Shown piece after piece: positions 17,635-25,875 of a stretch of 64,000 nt of DNA. The notes below the pieces were generated by a model. It was not told the origin of the DNA, ran no database searches, and worked only from the letters and a program-made list of their open reading frames with translations. A program made the position numbers and the translations under genes. Position 1 is the first letter of the stretch. Every line of letters begins with the position of its first letter. Source of the DNA: Bacteroidales bacterium (GTDB lineage: Bacteria > Bacteroidota > Bacteroidia > Bacteroidales > F082); NCBI GenBank assembly GCA_016291135.1, contig JAEFAE010000002.1:62001-126000 (forward strand). The letters run 5' to 3'.

Positions 17635-17642
17635 CAAAGATA
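17635..17642 (-). promoter_or_regulatory. -7 promoter motif TATCTTTG (TerD-like gene)
   Basis: Perfect consensus on the minus strand, about 100 bp before the ATG at 17533, which gives an unusually long leader holding the hairpin at 17573-17590. Confidence 0.6.
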
Positions 17643-17674
17643 ATCATTTTTCTGGGATTTCAATAGAAAAACCG

Positions 17675-17682
17675 TATTTTTG
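17675..17682 (+). promoter_or_regulatory. -7 promoter motif TATTTTTG (glyS)
   Basis: TAnnTTTG match 23 bp upstream of the glyS ATG at 17706, divergent from the promoter at 17635. Confidence 0.6.
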
Positions 17683-17705
17683 CACCAAATTCAAACCATG
17701 CAACT

Positions 17706-19229
17706 ATGAATCAAGAAGATTTCTTTAAGAAGATAACCGCTCATGCCAAGGAATATGGCTTCATTTTCCCATCGAGCGAGATCTATGACGGACTCTCGGC
17801 GGTCTATGACTACGGCCAAAACGGCGTGGAGTTGAAGAAAAACATCCGCGAATACTGGTGGAAGGCCATGGTGCAGCTGCATGAGAACATTGTCGGCATC
17901 GACGCCGCCATCTTCATGCACCCCACCACCTGGAAGGCCTCAGGCCACGTCGACGCCTTCAACGACCCATTGATCGACAACCGCGACAGCAAGAAACGCT
18001 ACCGTGCCGACGTGCTCGTCGAAGACTATATGGCCAAGATCGAGGACAAGATCAACAAAGAGGTGGAGAAGGCCCGCAAACGTTTCGGCGACGCCTTCAA
18101 CGAGGAACAGTTTGTCACCACCAACCCGCGTGTGCTGGAACATAAGGCCAAAATCGAGGAGATCAGCCACCGCCTCTACGGCGCCATGGAACGCAACGAC
18201 CTCGACGCCATCAAGCAGCTCATCCTCGACTTGGAGATCGTGTGTCCCATCAGTGGCACCCGCAACTGGACCGACGTGCGTCAGTTCAACCTGATGTTCG
18301 CCACCAAGATGGGTAGCGTGGCCGACGGCTCCGACACCATCTACCTGCGTCCCGAGACGGCCCAGGGCATCTTCGTCAACTACCTCAACGTGCAGAAGAC
18401 CGGCCGCATGAAGATCCCGTTCGGCATCGCCCAGACGGGTAAGGCCTTCCGCAACGAGATCGTGGCCCGTCAGTTCATCTTCCGCATGCGCGAGTTCGAG
18501 CAGATGGAGATGCAGTTCTTCGTCCGTCCTGGCACGGAACTCGAGTGGTTCCAACACTGGAAGCAGGAACGCCTCAACTGGCACCTCTCCTTGGGGTTGC
18601 CGGCGGAGAAATACCGTTTCCACGACCACGAGAAGCTGGCCCATTACGCCAACGCCGCCACCGACATCGAGTTCGACTTCCCCTTTGGCTTCAAGGAGCT
18701 GGAGGGCATCCACAGCCGCACCGACTTCGACCTCTCGGCCCACGCCAAATACTCGGGTAAGAAACTCCAGTATTTCGATCCCGACACCAACGAGAGCTAC
18801 ACCCCTTACGTCATCGAGACCTCCATCGGCCTCGACCGTATGTTCCTTGCCATGTTCAGCAACGCCTACACTGAGGAGAAGCTGGAAGACGGCTCGGAGC
18901 GTGTGGTGCTGAAGCTGCCGGCCATCCTGGCGCCTTACAAGGTCGCCGTGTTGCCCTTGGTCAAGAAAGACGGTCTGCCGGAGAAGGCCCGCGAGATCAT
19001 CGACTCGTTGAAGTTCGACTTCATGTGCCAGTATGAGGAGAAGGACTCCATCGGCAAGCGCTACCGCCGTCAGGATGCCATCGGCACCCCGATGTGCGTC
19101 ACCGTCGACAACGACACCCTGGTCGACAACACCGTCACCGTCCGCGATCGCGACACGATGACCCAGGTCCGAGTGCCTATTGACAACCTCCGCAACATGA
19201 TCTTCGACGAGCTGAAGCCGAAGAGGTAA
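17706..19229 (+). CDS. glyS: glycyl-tRNA synthetase, single-chain type
   Basis: 507 residues. This is the alpha2 (eukaryote/archaea-like) form, as usual in Bacteroidota. The N-terminus shows FPSSEIYDGLSAVYDYG and YWWKAMV; class II motif 2 is FRNEIVARQFIFRMREFEQME; LRPETAQGIFVNY and a C-terminal anticodon-binding domain (LAPYKVAVLPLVKKDG, GTPMCVTVDND) follow. It charges tRNA-Gly. A terminator at 19326-19357 lies downstream. Confidence 0.96.
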   Translation: MNQEDFFKKITAHAKEYGFIFPSSEIYDGLSAVYDYGQNGVELKKNIREYWWKAMVQLHENIVGIDAAIFMHPTTWKASGHVDAFNDPLIDNRDSKKRYRADVLVEDYMAKIEDKINKEVEKARKRFGDAFNEEQFVTTNPRVLEHKAKIEEISHRLYGAMERNDLDAIKQLILDLEIVCPISGTRNWTDVRQFNLMFATKMGSVADGSDTIYLRPETAQGIFVNYLNVQKTGRMKIPFGIAQTGKAFRNEIVARQFIFRMREFEQMEMQFFVRPGTELEWFQHWKQERLNWHLSLGLPAEKYRFHDHEKLAHYANAATDIEFDFPFGFKELEGIHSRTDFDLSAHAKYSGKKLQYFDPDTNESYTPYVIETSIGLDRMFLAMFSNAYTEEKLEDGSERVVLKLPAILAPYKVAVLPLVKKDGLPEKAREIIDSLKFDFMCQYEEKDSIGKRYRRQDAIGTPMCVTVDNDTLVDNTVTVRDRDTMTQVRVPIDNLRNMIFDELKPKR

Positions 19230-19325
19230 TAGACAACCCTGTAGACAACGACAGGATCCTGGTTTCATAATTGGTTAAAATCCAAATTGTTATCAAGATC
19301 AACCATTCATTACATAATAGACAAC

Positions 19326-19357
19326 GCCCTTGCCACTCTTGACAAGGGCTTTTTTTT
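19326..19357 (+). terminator. Rho-independent terminator after glyS
   Basis: GCCCTTG, 10-base loop, CAAGGGC, then a run of eight T. It lies about 100 bp after the glyS stop and just before the next promoter motif. Confidence 0.8.
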
Positions 19358-19362
19358 GTGTG

Positions 19363-19370
19363 TACCTTTG
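19363..19370 (+). promoter_or_regulatory. -7 promoter motif TACCTTTG (TPR lipoprotein)
   Basis: TAnnTTTG match 37 bp upstream of the ATG at 19408; directly follows the glyS terminator. Confidence 0.6.
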
Positions 19371-19407
19371 CGAAACCATTCAAAAAGCCAAACAAAAACC
19401 CAATGCC

Positions 19408-20757
19408 ATGAAAAACCGAAAACTCATCGTAATATGCTTGGTGCTGACGGCAGGCCTTGTTGCCTGCCGTCATGAAACCAAATCCCTCAACGAGGCGGAG
19501 ACGCTTCTTCAAGAGGGACTGGAGCTGCGCGCCGCCAAGAACACCGAAGCCGCTGCGAAGTCGTTCAGCCAAGCCTTGCTCGCCATCGATCGCTGCGACC
19601 TCCGCAAACCCGAGGTCAAGGGCATGAAAGCCCAGGTCGAAGACCAACTAGGCGCCATGTGCTGGAAGCACGGGTTGAGCGAGGAGGCGCTGAAGCTGCA
19701 TCTTGACGCGGTGGCACTGTCAAGGGAACTCGAAAACGACACCCTGCTGATGAAAGCCCTACGCAACTGCGGTCGGGTCACCGCCTCCATGCAACAAACC
19801 CACGAGGCGCGGAAATACTACGAAGAAGCCATTCTGTTGGCTGAAACAATGAACGAAACCAAGTTCCATAACGAGCTGCTGATGGAGACCAGCCATGACC
19901 TTTATCTGGAGGGTGGCGATTATCCGAAGGCTATGGAACTCGCCTCCGAAGCCCTTGAATCAGGCGCCGATCCGGCTTTCTGCAACCTTGTCATCGGCCT
20001 TTCATACTATTACCTCGATGAAAACGACACGGCTCTTGTCTTTCTCAACGAGGCGATCCAAAGCGAGAAACCCAGCCTTCGCATGTCTGCCTATCAAGCG
20101 CTGTACCTGATTCATCAGGAGGCGGGCGACTACCAGCAAGCACTTCATTGCCATGAGCTGTTCAACGAAAACATGATGCTGGCTGACCGGCAGTTCCGTA
20201 GTGAGGAGGTGCAGCGCATCAAAGGCGAATATGACCTCCAGATACAGAAAAGCGCCCTGCAAGCCGAGCAAAGGCTGAAGAGTCTCTATTTCTATCTCAT
20301 CCTTGGAGCGTTGTTGGTGGTTTTGGCGGGGACCTTGTTGCTCTTGCGGCAGAAGACCTTAAAGGAGAAGCTTCATGCTGAGGAATCGAAGAATCAATTG
20401 GAGTTGGCCCTCAAAAAGAACAAGGTCTATCTGACCGCCTTGGCGCTCTCCGAACAGATCACGGCAAACACCTTGGATTTCAACATCCAAGAACAGGAAT
20501 GGGATAACTATATGGAGCTGGTTGATATGATGTATGGTGGTTTCACCAAGAAACTGTTGGAGCGCTATCCCACCTTGAACAAAAACGACTTGCAGATCTG
20601 TGGCCTTACCCGACAGGGCTTCAACAATCAGGTCATCTCGATCTTGATGAACATCCAAACCCCATCGTATGCCCGTCGCAAGTCGCGCATCAAACAGGAA
20701 AAGATGAATGGCTTACAAGAAGAACGGAGCTTTGAAGAGATTGTCAATGAAATATAA
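19408..20757 (+). CDS. TPR-containing signalling lipoprotein with C-terminal regulatory domain
   Basis: 449 residues from the ATG at 19408 (MKNRKLIVICLVL); the earlier frame start runs through the promoter. The lipobox is LVAC with Cys20. TPR-like helical repeats fill about residues 25-270, then a membrane helix near 288-312 (LILGALLVVLAGTLLLL), a coiled segment (LKEKLHAEESKNQLELALKK), and a C-terminal helical domain (LNKNDLQICGLTRQGFNNQVISIL). This is the arrangement of Bacteroidota TPR sensor-regulators with an HTH-like tail in the cytoplasm. It lies just upstream of a surface protein gene on the same strand, which may be its target; that is inference. Confidence 0.75.
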   Translation: MKNRKLIVICLVLTAGLVACRHETKSLNEAETLLQEGLELRAAKNTEAAAKSFSQALLAIDRCDLRKPEVKGMKAQVEDQLGAMCWKHGLSEEALKLHLDAVALSRELENDTLLMKALRNCGRVTASMQQTHEARKYYEEAILLAETMNETKFHNELLMETSHDLYLEGGDYPKAMELASEALESGADPAFCNLVIGLSYYYLDENDTALVFLNEAIQSEKPSLRMSAYQALYLIHQEAGDYQQALHCHELFNENMMLADRQFRSEEVQRIKGEYDLQIQKSALQAEQRLKSLYFYLILGALLVVLAGTLLLLRQKTLKEKLHAEESKNQLELALKKNKVYLTALALSEQITANTLDFNIQEQEWDNYMELVDMMYGGFTKKLLERYPTLNKNDLQICGLTRQGFNNQVISILMNIQTPSYARRKSRIKQEKMNGLQEERSFEEIVNEI

Positions 20758-20826
20758 GCACCAATAAGTTTTATTATTATGATGACAAGTTAAATCAACA
20801 ATACAACAACTAAAAACAAAGGAATC

Positions 20827-23154
20827 ATGAAAAACATCACAAGAATCATTGCGGCAATGGCACTCAGTGTCATGCTGTCGGGCCTATCGATGGCCCAGGT
20901 ATCGGTGTGGGACGGTTCGGCGGAGCCGTGGACCCACGGATCCGGTACTGAGGAGGATCCGTACCTGATCGAGAGTGCAGCCAACCTGGCGTGGTTGGCA
21001 CAGAAATGTCAGGAAGGTTCGCTCACTGGTTTTAATTTTCTGGATACATACTTTTTGTTGACAGTAGATTTGGATTTAGGTGGTGATGAGGGACTCGAAT
21101 GGATGCCGATTGGTGGAAGAGGATATTCCTTTTCCGGCAACTTCGACGGGGGCGGACATATTATTGATAATATGTACATTTCAGGACGAGGATTACTCCA
21201 AGAACCACCCATGGCAGGAATGGTCCTGATTGGTTTGTTTGGCAAGCTGGAACAAGGGAGTATCCGAAACTTGACAATGGGCGAGCGTTGTCTATTGGAA
21301 CTAAACGAGTTGACAGGATTGTGTTATGCTGGAATGTTGGCGGGTGCTGTGATAACATACAGAACATACTGGCCTGATTATTTTCTCCCCCACTTGATTT
21401 CCAACTGTCACAACAGGGGGAGTATTCAAGTAACGTTGCCCGACGACCAACAAATTGTCGCAGTGGGCGGTCTTGTGGGGTTCACAAACCCTGGTCTTAG
21501 GATGGAGGGATGCAGCAACTCGGGCGCCCTCTCGTTGGAGATGCCTATGAGAAGATTGCTTGGAGCTGCTTATTTGCGATATATTGGTCCTTGCCTAGGT
21601 GGCTTGGTGGGTATGGATTATGATATGTATGATGGACTTCTCACCTATTGGGGTGATGATCCCGTGGGTCCTTTCGAGTTCGTCATGGAAGACTGCCACA
21701 ACACGGGTTCCCTGCGGATGGGGTTGGACCTGATCAGCTACGAGGCACGCAAGCGGGCCTATGCAGGCGGCATTGTCGGCAACGCCGGTTACCGGGTGAG
21801 CCTCAACCGCTGCAGCAACCGGGGCGACGTAACGGTCACGATGCGCTCATCGACGGGACTTACGGATTACGAAGAGTTCCTGCCGTTCTGCTCGGGTGTC
21901 GCCGGAGGCTATGCAAACGATTTCAATCCGAATTACGGGTCTCACAGGGGGCAATTCGTCGTGAACATCACCAACTGCTACAACCATGCCCCGGTGCGTT
22001 GCGAGGTGGAGGAGGGCCTTGCTGTGGAGACCACGGCGTCGGGCATCACGGGCCGGCCGATCTCGGAGTCGGAGCTGGTGCCGGAGGTACACGTGTCGAA
22101 CTGCTACCACGTGGGCGAGCTGTCGGCCGGAACGGTCTGCGGCATCACCCCGTTCGACGAGACGGAGCTTCTGGAGGTGAACAACAGCTACTATCTGGAG
22201 GGGGACGCGCCCGACAACGGCCTGGGCGAGCCCACGCCTGATGAGACGATGAAGTCGCAGGCGTTCGTCGAGGTGCTCAACGGGGACGGCCCCGAGACGT
22301 TCTATTGGGACCAGTGGGAGATCAACGGCGGATATCCCGTGCTTGACAAGGAATGGTTCTTTGTCATGAATCCCGAATGGTACTACGAGATCCAATGCGA
22401 CAACGGCAGCGTGTATTACCAGTATCTGCGGTGTGCCGGCGACACGGTAGTGGACAACCACAAGGCGAAGGTGATCGTTCGCACCAACCAGATTTACGAC
22501 AAGGAAGGCCCAGTTGAGGTGACGCGGGAATACCTGTACGAGGAAGACGACATCGTGTATTGGTGGAACAGGGATTTGCAGGCGTTCACCGTGCTGTACG
22601 ACTTCGACGCCGAGGAAGGCGACGAATGGGAGGTCAAGGTCGGGACGGAGACTGTCGTGCTTCATGTGGACGGGGTGAAGCCCTATTACGACCTGAATAC
22701 GGGACGGACCTATCGGACGTTGTATGTCAGCGATGCGGACGATCTCTTTTCGGGTGAGATCATCTGCGGCATCGGCCATACGACGAGTTTCTTCCCCGAG
22801 AAGCTGATGAACCGCGGGGCCGCCTTTGTAGTGGACGGCTTGCGTTGTTACTGGAACAACCAGGAATTGGTTTTCCATGCCAGCGAAGACGACTGCGACG
22901 CGATTTACAGCCAGTTCCACGGGGTGGACGAAGCCACCCTGACGGAGGGTGTTAGGGTCTATCCCAACCCCACTGACGGCATACTGTTTATCGATGCTCC
23001 AGATGGTGAAGCCTACCGCATCACCAATGTGTTGGGCCAGACTCTGATGACTGGCACCGCCACCTCCGAAGGCATTCGCGTAGCTTCATTACCCGCTGGA
23101 ATATACTTCATTTCTATCGGCCAATTTACCACAAAATTTATTGTAAATCAATAA
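20827..23154 (+). CDS. large T9SS surface protein with GLUG-type repeats
   Basis: 775 residues. Signal peptide at about 1-24 (MALSVMLSGLSMAQ). Next comes the typical Bacteroidota opener SAEPWTHGSGTEEDPYLIES and repeats of beta-helix type (WMPIGGRGYSFSGNFDGGGHIIDNM, then CHNRGSIQV, CSNSGALSL, CHNTGSLRM, CSNRGDVTV, CYNHAPVRC). Residues about 510-690 form a beta-sandwich-like region. The end (VRVYPNPTDGILFID, VLGQTLMTG, LPAGIYFISI) is a type A T9SS sorting domain. Likely an adhesin or scaffold with no catalytic motif. Bases about 21020-21650 are clearly more AT-rich than the rest. Confidence 0.85.
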   Translation: MKNITRIIAAMALSVMLSGLSMAQVSVWDGSAEPWTHGSGTEEDPYLIESAANLAWLAQKCQEGSLTGFNFLDTYFLLTVDLDLGGDEGLEWMPIGGRGYSFSGNFDGGGHIIDNMYISGRGLLQEPPMAGMVLIGLFGKLEQGSIRNLTMGERCLLELNELTGLCYAGMLAGAVITYRTYWPDYFLPHLISNCHNRGSIQVTLPDDQQIVAVGGLVGFTNPGLRMEGCSNSGALSLEMPMRRLLGAAYLRYIGPCLGGLVGMDYDMYDGLLTYWGDDPVGPFEFVMEDCHNTGSLRMGLDLISYEARKRAYAGGIVGNAGYRVSLNRCSNRGDVTVTMRSSTGLTDYEEFLPFCSGVAGGYANDFNPNYGSHRGQFVVNITNCYNHAPVRCEVEEGLAVETTASGITGRPISESELVPEVHVSNCYHVGELSAGTVCGITPFDETELLEVNNSYYLEGDAPDNGLGEPTPDETMKSQAFVEVLNGDGPETFYWDQWEINGGYPVLDKEWFFVMNPEWYYEIQCDNGSVYYQYLRCAGDTVVDNHKAKVIVRTNQIYDKEGPVEVTREYLYEEDDIVYWWNRDLQAFTVLYDFDAEEGDEWEVKVGTETVVLHVDGVKPYYDLNTGRTYRTLYVSDADDLFSGEIICGIGHTTSFFPEKLMNRGAAFVVDGLRCYWNNQELVFHASEDDCDAIYSQFHGVDEATLTEGVRVYPNPTDGILFIDAPDGEAYRITNVLGQTLMTGTATSEGIRVASLPAGIYFISIGQFTTKFIVNQ

Positions 23155-23165
23155 ATTATATCTTC

Positions 23166-23206
23166 CACAAGCTTGTGTTTCACGATTTGTGAATCACAAG
23201 CTTGTG
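23166..23206. repeat. two copies of the palindrome CACAAGCTTGTG
   Basis: Perfect 12-bp palindromes at 23166-23177 and 23195-23206, 17 bp apart, in the gap between the surface protein and the lipoprotein gene. They may form a terminator-like structure or a binding site. The next promoter motif is 16 bp downstream. Confidence 0.6.
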
Positions 23207-23221
23207 AAATGAAAAAAAAGC

Positions 23222-23229
23222 TATTTTTG
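23222..23229 (+). promoter_or_regulatory. -7 promoter motif TATTTTTG (lipoprotein)
   Basis: TAnnTTTG match 29 bp upstream of the ATG at 23259. Confidence 0.5.
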
Positions 23230-23258
23230 CTTCTTGAAAACCATTCATCAAGCAAAAA

Positions 23259-23978
23259 ATGAAAGCAAAACCATTCTTGCTCAGCCTCATTGCCTTGTCG
23301 CTGAGCCTCGGCCTCTTCACGGCCTGTAGCAACAACAAACCGAAAGCTCCCGAAGCCCCGGTCAAGCTCGCGATGTCCGCGCCTCAAGTGGCTGCCGACG
23401 AATCGGGCTTGATCGCCCTCGGACAGTGCCCGGTAACGGATCCGCACCTCACGGTTACGGTTTCCGACGATTACACCTCGGCCACCATTTGCTACGACGG
23501 CAAGGAACTCCAGACCATTGCCGACGAGGACGGCCTGGCAACCGATGACGCCCCGGTGCATTTCCTCGATGCCAACTTCGACGGTCTCACCGACATCTTC
23601 ATCGGCATGGGCGAGTCACGCACCTACAGCACGCTCTTGCTCTGGGATCCCGAAAAACAACAGTTTGTCCGTACCGGCACCTTGGGAACTCCTTCCTTGC
23701 AAGGCTTCATGCTCCATCCTTACTCCAAAAGTGTGGTGGAAGGCGGCAGCAACTCGTTCTGCGAATTTGCAGTCACCCGCAGCCTCTGGGAAGGTAACAA
23801 GCTGCAACCGCAGGAAGACCTGATCATCATCTACGGAGCGGAGAACTATGCCATGAACGGCGTGCAGCACAAGTTCACCTTAAAAGATCCGGAGGGACAG
23901 GCGCTTTACTCCACGGAGACGGTCGAGGAGCTACCTGAACTTTGGACGGCCATCGCCCGGGTGTACCTTTTTGATTAA
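23259..23978 (+). CDS. lipoprotein with a calcium-loop-like repeat
   Basis: 239 residues with a signal peptide and lipobox LFTAC (Cys23). A stretch VHFLDANFDGLTDIFIG near residue 108 resembles an FG-GAP/VCBS-type beta-propeller repeat. The rest is beta-rich and matches no family I recognise. It is exported and lipid-anchored. Its stop is followed by a bidirectional terminator shared with the nucleoside hydrolase gene. Confidence 0.7.
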   Translation: MKAKPFLLSLIALSLSLGLFTACSNNKPKAPEAPVKLAMSAPQVAADESGLIALGQCPVTDPHLTVTVSDDYTSATICYDGKELQTIADEDGLATDDAPVHFLDANFDGLTDIFIGMGESRTYSTLLLWDPEKQQFVRTGTLGTPSLQGFMLHPYSKSVVEGGSNSFCEFAVTRSLWEGNKLQPQEDLIIIYGAENYAMNGVQHKFTLKDPEGQALYSTETVEELPELWTAIARVYLFD

Positions 23979-24000
23979 TAAAGGTTTTGGGGTGTTGAAA

Positions 24001-24032
24001 AAAAAACGTCGGGTAGCGACCCGACGTTTTTT
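24001..24032. terminator. bidirectional Rho-independent terminator
   Basis: ACGTCGGGT at 24006-24014, loop AGCG, ACCCGACGT at 24019-24027, flanked by A runs on the left and T runs on the right. It can serve the lipoprotein gene (+) and the nucleoside hydrolase gene (-). Confidence 0.85.
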
Positions 24033-24039
24033 GTCTCTA

Positions 24040-25113
24040 TCAGAACTTCGAGAGGTAGTCTTCCACCATCTTCCATAGGCGTTCGCCATCCACCTTGAGG
24101 AGGATGCGGGCCTGCTGTGTGCCGACAGGTTGGTTCTTGTCGAAGGCCACCGCCTGGCCGTAGGAGAACCCGAACTGGCTGTTGACATCCACGTAACGGG
24201 TCACCTCGTCCTGGATCAGGGTCGGGTCGATCATGATGCATGCGGCGATGACATCCCAGATGTAATGGGTGTAGTTGGGATCGTCGATGAACAGCTGGTT
24301 CAGGAAGTTGCGCTGCAGCATATTGAGGATGAGGCGGTTGTTGGTGATCGACTTCAGGTGGTCGTAACGGTCCTTGCGGAACGGCATGGTCTCACACACA
24401 TCCAACCCGACGATGATCTGCTCCTTGAAGGGGGAACGGACGGCCATCTTGGCGGCGTCGGGATCCAGCCACCAGTTGAACTCGGCGGTCGGCGTGGTGT
24501 TGCCAGGCTGGAAGAAGGATCCACCCATGTAGATGATGCGCTTCACCAACGGGACGATCTCGGGGGCGATATGCACTGCCGTGGCGATGTTCACACAGGT
24601 GCCGATGGCGATGATGGTGATCTCGCCGGGGTTGGCCTTCACCTGGTCGATGATAAAGTTCACCGCCTTCATGTCAAGGGGCTTGTGCTCCGGCTCGCGG
24701 CCGTATTTCTGGAGATAGACCGACTCCCAGGTCTTGGGCTCTTCATAGCCGGCAGCTCCTACGTAGGCGTCGCCGATGCCGAACAGGATGCGTTCGTTCT
24801 TGATGGTCTCGAAACGGTTCGGATACATGGGCGTACGGATGCCGGGCACCACGGGGATGTCGGTGCGATGAATGGCTTCCAGCTGACGGATGGCGTAGGC
24901 GATGCCTTCAGGCACCCAGGTGTTGCCGATGACCGTGGTCACGCCGATCAGGTCGATGTTCGGCGCCTGGGCCAGCATCATCATGGCGATGCCGTCGTCG
25001 AACACCTCCACCATGTCGGTGTCGAGGATCACTTTTTCTTTTTTCTGGGCAAGACAAACGGTAGTGGATGCCAACAAACAAAGAAGGATGGCTTTGGTGA
25101 GGATTGCTTTCAT
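24040..25113 (-). CDS. secreted nucleoside hydrolase (IUNH family)
   Basis: 357 residues with a signal peptide (AILLCLLASTTVCLAQ). The calcium-binding Asp cluster is DTDMVEVFDDG; the usual spacing is slightly changed (DTDxGxDD in canonical members). Later landmarks are TVIGN, MGGSFFQPGN, NWWLDPDAA and the C-terminal DVIAACIMIDPTLI. It hydrolyses the N-glycosidic bond of ribonucleosides, here in the periplasm or outside, to salvage bases and ribose. Substrate preference cannot be assigned. A -7 motif at 25139-25146 supports the start. Confidence 0.88.
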   Translation of the reverse strand: MKAILTKAILLCLLASTTVCLAQKKEKVILDTDMVEVFDDGIAMMMLAQAPNIDLIGVTTVIGNTWVPEGIAYAIRQLEAIHRTDIPVVPGIRTPMYPNRFETIKNERILFGIGDAYVGAAGYEEPKTWESVYLQKYGREPEHKPLDMKAVNFIIDQVKANPGEITIIAIGTCVNIATAVHIAPEIVPLVKRIIYMGGSFFQPGNTTPTAEFNWWLDPDAAKMAVRSPFKEQIIVGLDVCETMPFRKDRYDHLKSITNNRLILNMLQRNFLNQLFIDDPNYTHYIWDVIAACIMIDPTLIQDEVTRYVDVNSQFGFSYGQAVAFDKNQPVGTQQARILLKVDGERLWKMVEDYLSKF

Positions 25114-25138
25114 AACGTTGTTTTTTTGAAATGATAGA

Positions 25139-25146
25139 CAAAAATA
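25139..25146 (-). promoter_or_regulatory. -7 promoter motif TATTTTTG (nucleoside hydrolase)
   Basis: TAnnTTTG match 25 bp upstream of the ATG at 25113. Confidence 0.55.
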
Positions 25147-25178
25147 GGAAGCTTCGGCTTAGAATCCAAAAGAATTCT

Positions 25179-25186
25179 TAATTTTG
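25179..25186 (+). promoter_or_regulatory. -7 promoter motif TAATTTTG (thpR)
   Basis: TAnnTTTG match upstream of the ATG at 25211, divergent from the motif at 25139. It excludes the TTG at 25184 as start. Confidence 0.55.
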
Positions 25187-25210
25187 TTTTTCATTGCCTA
25201 TTGGACACAG

Positions 25211-25783
25211 ATGAAGATGAAACGTACTTTTTTGGCGATCCCCATCGCCGTCGGGGCGGACTATCCCGCTCTGGTGCAGCGCCTCCAGCGCAATCTGGAG
25301 CACGAGCGCCGCAACATCAACTGGTGCAAAACCGATCAAATCCACCTCACCCTGAAGTTTGTGGGCGACACGCCCGACGAGGACGTTCCCAAAATCATCG
25401 AGGCCTGCCAGCAGGTAGCCAAGCGGCATCAACCGTTTGTGATGGACTTTGACAGGACGGGCTTCTTTGGGAGCAACCGGGCTCCGAGGGTCCTGTGGCT
25501 TGGCATGAAAGACGAGCCCAAGGCGCTCTATGATTTGGAAGAAGATGTGCTCGACGCTTTTGACCGCCTTGGCTACCTCCGCGACCGGCAGAACTTCGTG
25601 CCGCATCTCACCGTATGTCGCATCAAGCAGCTCGTCGACAAGCCCTTCTTCCTGCAGCTCTGTGAGGGCATCGAACAGAAGACCTACCTCCATTCCGACG
25701 TCAAGGAAATCGTCTATTTTCAGAGTTTTCTCCAGCCCACGGGCGCTTTTTACAAAACTTTGAAAAGGATTCCTTTGGGATAA
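25211..25783 (+). CDS. thpR: RNA 2',3'-cyclic phosphodiesterase
   Basis: 190 residues from the ATG at 25211 (25217 also possible). The two HxTx motifs of the 2H superfamily are present: HLTLKF near residue 47 and HLTVCRI near residue 135. The N-terminus KRTFLAIPI is typical. It hydrolyses 2',3'-cyclic phosphate ends of RNA in vitro; the physiological role is unclear. A separate promoter motif precedes ptb, so it is probably not part of the butyrate operon. Confidence 0.9.
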   Translation: MKMKRTFLAIPIAVGADYPALVQRLQRNLEHERRNINWCKTDQIHLTLKFVGDTPDEDVPKIIEACQQVAKRHQPFVMDFDRTGFFGSNRAPRVLWLGMKDEPKALYDLEEDVLDAFDRLGYLRDRQNFVPHLTVCRIKQLVDKPFFLQLCEGIEQKTYLHSDVKEIVYFQSFLQPTGAFYKTLKRIPLG

Positions 25784-25796
25784 TCAAAAAAAGCCC

Positions 25797-25804
25797 TAAC
25801 TTTG
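25797..25804 (+). promoter_or_regulatory. -7 promoter motif TAACTTTG (ptb-buk)
   Basis: TAnnTTTG match 71 bp before the ptb ATG at 25876. The long leader contains a tandem octamer repeat at 25823-25861. Confidence 0.6.
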
Positions 25805-25822
25805 CCCAATCCATATTCCCCT

Positions 25823-25861
25823 TTTGAATCTTTAAATCTTTGAATCTTAAATCTTTAAATC
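25823..25861 (+). repeat. tandem octamer TTTRAATC x5 in the ptb leader
   Basis: TTTGAATC, TTTAAATC, TTTGAATC, a 7-base TTAAATC, then TTTAAATC. The array lies between the -7 motif (25797-25804) and the ATG at 25876. Such short repeats can vary in copy number by slippage and change promoter or leader length. Confidence 0.75.
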
Positions 25862-25875
25862 AAAAATACCCCATT

